DNA of 64,000 nt, taken from the NCBI GenBank assembly GCA_033763835.1, contig JANRJS010000022.1:62001-126000 (forward strand), written 5' to 3'. A program made the position numbers and the translations under genes. Shown one piece after another: positions 59,482 through 64,000 of this stretch (the stretch's first letter is position 1; the number at the start of each line of letters is the position of its first letter). Source of the DNA: JAPKYZ01 sp033763835 (lineage in GTDB: Bacteria; Acidobacteriota; Terriglobia; Bryobacterales; Bryobacteraceae). Under the pieces are notes generated by a model that was not told where the DNA came from, searched no databases, and worked only from the letters and a program-made list of their open reading frames with translations.

Positions 59482-60362
59482 GCGCGTGGATGCTTCGCCA
59501 CCGCCCCGCATAACCGCGACGGCAGCACCTGAGTATAGATCTGCGTAGTTGAAATGTCGGCGTGACCCAGCATCGTCTGGACGCTCCGCAAATCGGCGCC
59601 GCCCTCCAGCAAGTGGGTGGCGAACGAATGCCGGATCCGGTGCGCGGACATACCGGCTATTGCCGCGCGCCGCCCGCGCAACGCAAGGGCCTTCGAAAAT
59701 CCTTGCCGCGTTAATCGAGTGCCGCGCGCGGTGACGAAGAGATACTCGCTCGACCGGCCGCGCAACAGCGCCGGACGGGCTTGGGCCAGATATTGGGCGA
59801 CGGCGTCCATCGCGGCTCGACCCACTGGCACCAGCCGTTGCTTATGGCCCTTTCCCGTTACCCGCAAGATTCCGCGATCCGCGAAAAAATCGCCTAGCCG
59901 CACGCCGCACAACTCCGACACACGCAACCCGCACGCATAGGCGAGTTCTACCATCGCGCGGTCCCGCAGCCGGTTCGTCCTCTCTTCTCTGTCCGGCATC
60001 GTTATAGATTCAAGATCCCGTTCCGATACCGGCTTCGGCAAGGTCCGCCAGCGCCGGGGCGAAACAATGAGTTCCGTAGGATCCCGCTCAATCCGGCCTT
60101 CGCTTAGCTGAAACCGGAAGAATCCGCGAAGCGCGGTCAGGTGTCGGGCCAGCGAACGCGCCCCTAAACCGCACGCGCTCAAATCGTCGAAATAGCGACG
60201 AATGGAATCGGGTTTGAGGGCGTCCGGATGGGAAGCCGCCCATCGCTCGAACCGCTTCAAATCCCGCGAGTAGGCGGACAGCGAATTCGCCGCTAACCCC
60301 TTTTCTACCCGGCAGAAGCCGAGGAACGACCGGATCGCGGGCCCTAAAGCGAGGCCACTCAT
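59478..60362 (-). CDS. xerD: Tyrosine recombinase XerC/XerD
   Basis: A 294-residue site-specific recombinase for chromosome-dimer resolution. All six catalytic positions are visible: R147 ('ACGLRVSEL'), K171 ('GKGHKQRLVP'), H241 and R244 ('SAHRIRHSFATHLL'), H267 ('MLGHADISTT') and the nucleophile Y276 ('TQIYTQV'). The N-terminal SAM-like domain ('FLGFCRVEKGLAANSLSAYS') is normal. In 'SAHRIRHS' the usual SPHxLRHS carries A in place of P and I in place of L. It overlaps the CCA-enzyme gene by ATGA. No second xer gene is in the window, so C versus D cannot be settled. Confidence 0.93.
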   Translation of the reverse strand: MSGLALGPAIRSFLGFCRVEKGLAANSLSAYSRDLKRFERWAASHPDALKPDSIRRYFDDLSACGLGARSLARHLTALRGFFRFQLSEGRIERDPTELIVSPRRWRTLPKPVSERDLESITMPDREERTNRLRDRAMVELAYACGLRVSELCGVRLGDFFADRGILRVTGKGHKQRLVPVGRAAMDAVAQYLAQARPALLRGRSSEYLFVTARGTRLTRQGFSKALALRGRRAAIAGMSAHRIRHSFATHLLEGGADLRSVQTMLGHADISTTQIYTQVLPSRLCGAVAKHPRA

Positions 60363-60448
60363 AGCGCCAATGATACAATACTGCCGAAACTGTTTGAAAC
60401 ATTTTCGCCAACTTTAGGTATTTCATGCCGTTGCGAGGACGTTAACCC

Positions 60449-60928
60449 GTGCCCGGCTCCACCTCGAAGAAAGTCCTCGTCCTTCGGTTCGACCGGGAAC
60501 CGTTGCCCGGCTACGTCACCCCTCCCGCGTCGTTTCTCGATTCCGGAATCGAGTTGCTTACCGCCGGCGGCAATCTCATCCTAATTCCGTACCAGGAAGT
60601 CAAGGCAGTCTGCTTCGTCCGTACGTGGGACGAACCACACGGGCTTGCCGGTAAGCGAACCTTCGCCTCGCGCCCGAAAAGCGAAGGCCTATGGGTACGA
60701 TTCGCGTTCCGAGACGCCGATTCGCTCGAAGGGTTGATGGCCAATCGATTAGCCGAAATCGACGGCCGAGGGCTTTGGGCATCGCCCCCGGACGCCACCG
60801 GCAACACCCAGCGCATCTTTGTGCCCCGGGGCGCATTGATCGAGTGTGCCGTGCTCGGCGTGGTCGGCGGGCAGAATCGGGGACGGAAGAGTGCGCCTTC
60901 CGAAAACCAGATGAAGATGTTCGATTAG
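60449..60928 (+). CDS. Conserved protein of unknown function (159 residues)
   Basis: A 159-residue soluble protein beginning GTG at 60449 ('MPGSTSKKVLVLRFDREPLP'). It has a beta-rich core ('GGNLILIPYQEVKAVCFVRTW', trimmed, and 'EGLWVRFAFRDADSLEGLMA') and a polar Gln/Asn/Lys tail. The internal 'IPYQEVKAVCFVR' suggests a small PilZ-like or SH3-like barrel, but I cannot assign a family. It diverges from xerD and converges on the 2H phosphoesterase gene with a four-base stop overlap. Codon usage matches the neighbours. Confidence 0.7.
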   Translation: MPGSTSKKVLVLRFDREPLPGYVTPPASFLDSGIELLTAGGNLILIPYQEVKAVCFVRTWDEPHGLAGKRTFASRPKSEGLWVRFAFRDADSLEGLMANRLAEIDGRGLWASPPDATGNTQRIFVPRGALIECAVLGVVGGQNRGRKSAPSENQMKMFD

Positions 60929-61449
60929 CGGGCGGCGACCGCGTCCAAAGATAGTTCGCCCAAGTCCGACCATTGGTCGGTTCGGGCGCTTTCGACAAAG
61001 GTCATCGAGTCCAGCAGAAATCCGCGTGGACCTCGGTAGGCAGCCCAACGGCGGCGGGCGATCTCCGCGGCCCGAATTGCCGACTCTCCAGTAAGTCCTT
61101 GGGCAAGAGTAACGTGCGGAGTAAATTCAAACGGTTCGTTGAAGGCTAACGCCCCCTGCGACAAGCTCTTGTGTAACCCTTTCAACTCTTTCGAGCCTTC
61201 CGCGACCGACAAATACACGACGGAAGTTTCGGGAAACACCTGGATTTCGTCCAAATCGATCCAAATGGGCGAGAAATTAGCGGCATCGCGTTGCAGTTGC
61301 CGCCATGCGGCGTCGCGAGACGCAAGCGTACGGGGAGGCAGAACGGTAATGTGCGAGCGAAGGTGGCAACCGGGCACTAGCTCTTCCCGCAGGCCGTTCA
61401 GTAACGGTCCCAAAGGCTCAGGCAGGTAAGTAACGAGTGCGAAAAGCAT
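60925..61449 (-). CDS. 2H phosphoesterase (2'-5' RNA ligase family)
   Basis: A 174-residue protein with two H-x-T motifs of 2H phosphoesterases: H33 ('RSHITVLPPRTL') and H112 ('FTPHVTLAQGL'), about 80 residues apart as the symmetric fold requires. Family members hydrolyse 2',3'-cyclic phosphates or 2'-5' linkages in RNA and cyclic oligonucleotides. A longer frame starts 60 bases upstream, but the ATG at 61449 begins with the conserved 'MLFALVTYLPEPL'. It is third in a minus-strand series after the patatin and a 103-residue unknown. The actual substrate is unknown. Confidence 0.85.
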   Translation of the reverse strand: MLFALVTYLPEPLGPLLNGLREELVPGCHLRSHITVLPPRTLASRDAAWRQLQRDAANFSPIWIDLDEIQVFPETSVVYLSVAEGSKELKGLHKSLSQGALAFNEPFEFTPHVTLAQGLTGESAIRAAEIARRRWAAYRGPRGFLLDSMTFVESARTDQWSDLGELSLDAVAAR

Positions 61450-61505
61450 GCCGTCCGTCCCCTCGGGACTGCATCCCATCTCTGAAGTATAGGCCACCGG
61501 CGCAC

Positions 61506-61817
61506 TCAAGCGGCGGCGGGCTGAACCGGTTCAATCCCGGTTCCGGCGGAGGGAGCGGTCCACCACTGGGCTTCCTCAAACCCCACATATTTGAAGATGC
61601 GCAAGTCGCCGGATGGAAGCTCTAAAATATCGCCGACTTGTAATGCGTTCGGCGTCAACCGGAGCGACTGCCAGAGGGCATACGCGGAAACAGCCTCTAC
61701 CTCGCCGGCCGTTTCGTAATCCTTTTGTTTCGCGATCGTCGCGCCGCTCGCTTGCGCCGTCCAACGGAATTGCTGACGCGCCAAGTCTTTCATGCGGTGC
61801 AACCGGTAAAGTGCCAT
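61506..61817 (-). CDS. Small protein, unknown (103 residues)
   Basis: A 103-residue soluble protein ('MALYRLHRMKDLARQQFRW') with an acidic, SH3-like middle ('QVGDILELPSGDLRIFKYVG' and 'EEAQWWTAP'). I do not recognise the family. It lies 15 bases after the patatin stop and 56 bases before the 2H phosphoesterase start. A 7-bp inverted repeat (AAAACAT/ATGTTTT, 61823-61848) sits just before its start, overlapping the patatin stop. Co-transcription with both neighbours is likely. Confidence 0.6.
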   Translation of the reverse strand: MALYRLHRMKDLARQQFRWTAQASGATIAKQKDYETAGEVEAVSAYALWQSLRLTPNALQVGDILELPSGDLRIFKYVGFEEAQWWTAPSAGTGIEPVQPAAA

Positions 61818-61832
61818 CGCTTAAAACATATC

Positions 61833-62579
61833 TCACAACAAATGTTTTTTGGCAAGGGCCGTCCGGTAACCCATTTCGATCCAGCGTTCGATTCGATCGC
61901 GCCGCCACTCGACCATTTCCGCCGAAGGTCCCAGGCGTTCCGGCGGGCTGAGATCTACGACTTCCAGTTGCGCCGGTGGCGCGGCGTCGAATCGCGCCCA
62001 ATTCCGCAACAGGCGTGCGCCGAAAGTCAAAGCGGGCGAGCCGCCGCCGATCAGGTCGACGCACACCGCCCTTTCCGCGCCCATTTGCGCCGCGCCCCAA
62101 ACCGGCAACGCGGCCAGCAGGCCGCCGTCGGCATACCAACGCCCATCGAAACGATGCTGCGGCAGCAAGAGCGGAACTCCGCAGGACGCCGCCAAATGCC
62201 GCCAAGTCACGCCGGGCACCGTAATCAAACGCGGTCGAAACGTCCACATCTCGGTTAAGGCAACGCCGAACGGGCATTGTGGCGTCCAGGCGGCGTGCAG
62301 GTCGCGAATCCAGCCGTTCAGGCTGTCGGCGTCGATCGCGCCCCCGTAGATCGAGCGGGGAAACCGCCACCGGTGAGGAACTCCGTGGCGTTCGTCGCGC
62401 CAGTGCGCCGCCAAGTCCTCGCCGGAAATGCCGCCCGCGATCGCCCAGCCATTCAGCGAGCCGACGCTCGCGCCCACGACCGAATCCGGGCGAAAATGTT
62501 CTTGGAGAGCGAGCCACACTCCGGCTTGATACGCTCCGAACATTCCGCCCCCGGAGAGTACTAACGCCGTCTTCGCCAT
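61833..62579 (-). CDS. Patatin-like phospholipase (RssA/YjjU type)
   Basis: A 248-residue cytoplasmic lipid acyl hydrolase. Oxyanion loop 'LVLSGGGMFGAYQAG', nucleophile S38 in 'SVVGASVGSLNGWAIAGG', and catalytic D151 in 'RWYADGGLLAALPVWGA' form the Ser-Asp dyad. Relatives act on membrane lipids. The start codon overlaps the start of the divergent unknown gene by two bases, so no intergenic promoter exists. It is the first gene of the series that continues to the 2H phosphoesterase. Confidence 0.92.
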   Translation of the reverse strand: MAKTALVLSGGGMFGAYQAGVWLALQEHFRPDSVVGASVGSLNGWAIAGGISGEDLAAHWRDERHGVPHRWRFPRSIYGGAIDADSLNGWIRDLHAAWTPQCPFGVALTEMWTFRPRLITVPGVTWRHLAASCGVPLLLPQHRFDGRWYADGGLLAALPVWGAAQMGAERAVCVDLIGGGSPALTFGARLLRNWARFDAAPPAQLEVVDLSPPERLGPSAEMVEWRRDRIERWIEMGYRTALAKKHLL

Positions 62580-63066
62580 GACCGAACGCGAGTTGCTGGA
62601 ATTTATCGAGAGTAGCAGTCACGTCGTCCCGCTCGAAGGATTGAAGCCTTGGGACAAAGCGCTTTCGACTACGCTGAGGGGCGCGCACGGGTGGTTCTCA
62701 AGGGCACGCTCGCCGGAGGGCGCGATGGCCGGGCTTTGGCTGTATGCCGGGGAATGGAATCGCGCGCACGAGGTGGCGCAGGATTTGGCGACGCGCGAAG
62801 GCTCTTACTGGCATGCGATCGTTCACCGCGTGGAGCCGGACGCCTGGAACTCGAAGTACTGGTTCCGGCAAGTGGGCCGACATCCGATCTTCGAGGAACT
62901 CGCGGCTCGCGCGGCCGAAGCCGGATATGGCGACGGGGGAAACTGGGACGCCGAACGATTCGTCGATTTCTGTGTCGAGAGCGGTGAATCCGGCCTGGCC
63001 GCCGCCATTCAGGCGGTCGAGTGGAAGCTGCTCTTCGACTATTGCCGTCAGGGAGACCGCATTTGA
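62578..63066 (+). CDS. Conserved protein of unknown function (162 residues)
   Basis: A 162-residue soluble protein, beginning 'MTERELLEFIESSSHVVPLE' and containing 'EGSYWHAIVHRVEPDAWNSK' and 'YWFRQVGRHPIFEELAA', a well-conserved Trp/His-rich block I recall in bacterial hypothetical proteins. The His and Trp residues suggest metal or ligand binding, but no fold is assigned. The start overlaps the patatin start on the other strand and has no visible ribosome site. The stop overlaps the TTG of the following RND adaptor (TTGA). Confidence 0.75.
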   Translation: MTERELLEFIESSSHVVPLEGLKPWDKALSTTLRGAHGWFSRARSPEGAMAGLWLYAGEWNRAHEVAQDLATREGSYWHAIVHRVEPDAWNSKYWFRQVGRHPIFEELAARAAEAGYGDGGNWDAERFVDFCVESGESGLAAAIQAVEWKLLFDYCRQGDRI

Positions 63067-64000
63067 CCAAAATCTGGGGCGCGTTCGCCGCGCTAGCCGC
63101 GGCTGTCGCCGCGTGGTGGTTCCTGCGAGGCTCTCAGCCGCCCGAGGTTCCCTTCGCCCGCGCCACCCGCGAGCGGATCGAAAGCGCGGTTACGACTAAT
63201 GGCAAGCTGGAACCGGCCGAATGGACAGCCGTTCGCGCCGAACGGGACGGTTTGGTGGAGCGCGTACGGGTCGCTCGCGGCGAGAAAGTCCGCGCGGGCC
63301 AAGTGATCGCCGAAATGGAGGCGCGCGACGCCCGGGCCGACTTGGTGGCTGCGGAATCGCGGATCGCACAGATTCGCGCGGAAATCGAAACCCTGAATCG
63401 CGGCGGACGCCCGTCCGAGTTGGCGGAAAACGATGCGGCACAGGCGTCCGCGAGGCTCGAAAAACGGCAAGCCGAAGAGGAGCTGGCCAAGTTGATGCGG
63501 CTCGAGTCGCAGCGGGCGGCGACGGCGGTGGAAGTCCAAGCGGCGAAGGATCGCGTGGCGCGGCTCGATTCGCAACTCGCGGCTTTAGCGGCCAAGCGTC
63601 GCGCATTAGTCGCGGACGCGGACCGGTCGTCTGCTCGTGCGCGACTACGCGACGCGGAAGCAGCGGCGGCTCTGGCGCGGGCGAAGATCGCCATGGCGGC
63701 GATCGCCTCTCCCCGCACGGGTACCGTCTATCAATTGGACGCTCGGCCGGGCGCTTTTCTGACTCCCGGCGCTTTGGTGGCAAACGTCGGTACGATCGAA
63801 CGCCTTCGGGCGCTAGTAATGGTGGACGAACCGGAGTTAGGACGCGTCCGCGTAGGACTGCCGGTGAGCTTCACGTGGGACGCCATGCCGGGCCGAAATT
63901 GGAAAGGCACGGTCGACAAGATGCCGACGCAGATTGTGCCTTTGGGCACCCGGCAGGTCGGCGAGGTGCAGTGCCTAATCGACAATCGCGACGGCGCGCT
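63063..64000 (+). CDS. RND/ABC efflux periplasmic adaptor (HlyD/MacA family), partial
   Basis: The first 312 residues of a membrane-fusion protein cut by the right edge. An N-terminal anchor ('GAFAALAAAVAAWWFLRG') leads to the biotinyl-lipoyl-like domain ('GLVERVRVARGEKVRAGQVI'), a long alpha-helical hairpin (about 100-200, with many Ala, Arg and Glu), the second lipoyl half ('IASPRTGTVYQLDARPGAFL') and the beta-barrel domain ('VDEPELGRVRVGLPVSFTW'). The start is TTG at 63063 overlapping the preceding TGA. The partner inner-membrane pump should follow outside the window. It would export a substrate through an outer-membrane channel. Confidence 0.9.
   Translation, partial: MTKIWGAFAALAAAVAAWWFLRGSQPPEVPFARATRERIESAVTTNGKLEPAEWTAVRAERDGLVERVRVARGEKVRAGQVIAEMEARDARADLVAAESRIAQIRAEIETLNRGGRPSELAENDAAQASARLEKRQAEEELAKLMRLESQRAATAVEVQAAKDRVARLDSQLAALAAKRRALVADADRSSARARLRDAEAAAALARAKIAMAAIASPRTGTVYQLDARPGAFLTPGALVANVGTIERLRALVMVDEPELGRVRVGLPVSFTWDAMPGRNWKGTVDKMPTQIVPLGTRQVGEVQCLIDNRDGA

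Noticed and set aside
60925..62579. CBASS-like defence operon
   Set aside because: No cyclic-oligonucleotide synthase is present, and the patatin looks like the housekeeping RssA type. Kept only as a low-certainty finding on the gene pairing.
1..64000. CRISPR array, insertion sequence, prophage, rRNA or replication origin
   Set aside because: No regularly spaced repeats, transposase, phage structural gene, rRNA segment or DnaA-box cluster was found on either strand by reading.

Overview
The window is GC-rich and densely coded on both strands. Its gene content points to an Acidobacteriota genome, most likely order Bryobacterales (the Solibacter/Bryobacter group). The clues are two very large Oar-like TonB receptors with N-terminal carboxypeptidase-regulatory domains, a tandem pair of secreted proteins built from the same kind of domain, a DUF1552/DUF1592 pair with CxxCH motifs, Uma2-type nuclease paralogues, and a ThuA protein ending in what looks like the TIGR03437 'Solibacter C-terminal' domain. 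No rRNA, CRISPR array, insertion sequence, phage gene or replication origin was seen. The placement is by recognition only, without a database search.

Layout. 1-2.4 kb (-): DUF1385 protein, prfA and prmC (translation termination). 2.5-5.8 kb (+): a TPR protein followed by a LytS/LytTR two-component pair. 5.8-9.6 kb: a glucosaminidase divergent from two coupled secreted carboxypeptidase-regulatory-domain proteins. 9.6-12.8 kb (-): tRNA-Leu(UAG), then, in transcription order, a two-part transketolase followed by a NarX/NarL-like pair. 12.9-21.4 kb: an 1149-residue hybrid sensor kinase facing a TonB receptor, with a Uma2 gene on each side. 21.4-25.6 kb: hemB and a second TonB receptor. 25.6-30.8 kb: a beta-propeller/sugar-isomerase pair, a coiled-coil lipoprotein, and a D-glucarate catabolic pair. 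30.8-31.5 kb: remains of a toxin-antitoxin module. 31.5-36.7 kb (+): MFS transporter, metallopeptidase, cold-shock protein, SDR and a secreted hydrolase. 36.7-40.6 kb (-): CPCC protein, DUF1592 and DUF1552. 40.8-43.6 kb (+): lipoprotein, geranylgeranyl-reductase-type flavoprotein and hemL. 43.6-44.3 kb: a second toxin-antitoxin module whose toxin carries a nonsense codon. 44.3-47.5 kb (-): deoxyhypusine-synthase homologue, sulfatase and lytic transglycosylase. 47.6-53.3 kb: siderophore receptor, PepSY protein, glycerophosphodiesterase, histidine phosphatase, aldo/keto reductase and a small membrane protein. 53.3-57.3 kb (-): two TadE-like proteins, a TadG/vWA protein and a ThuA protein. 57.4-58.1 kb (+): a pair of small EamA/SMR transporters. 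58.2-60.4 kb (-): xerD and a CCA-adding enzyme. 60.4-64 kb: unknowns, a 2H phosphoesterase, a patatin and an RND adaptor cut by the right edge.

Genome architecture is very compact. Many same-strand neighbours overlap by ATGA, GTGA or TTGA. Five convergent pairs share a 4-base stop-codon overlap with no terminator between them. The most distinctive observations are the bacterial deoxyhypusine-synthase homologue, two independently decayed PIN toxins beside intact antitoxins, the kinase/TonB-receptor block framed by Uma2 genes, a divergent gene pair whose start codons physically overlap, and several hairpins placed against start codons of surface-protein and cold-shock genes. I do not see one clearly new multi-gene system. 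The strongest candidates for undescribed function are the deoxyhypusine-synthase homologue, the patatin/small protein/2H phosphoesterase operon, and the lipoprotein/geranylgeranyl-reductase/hemL operon.
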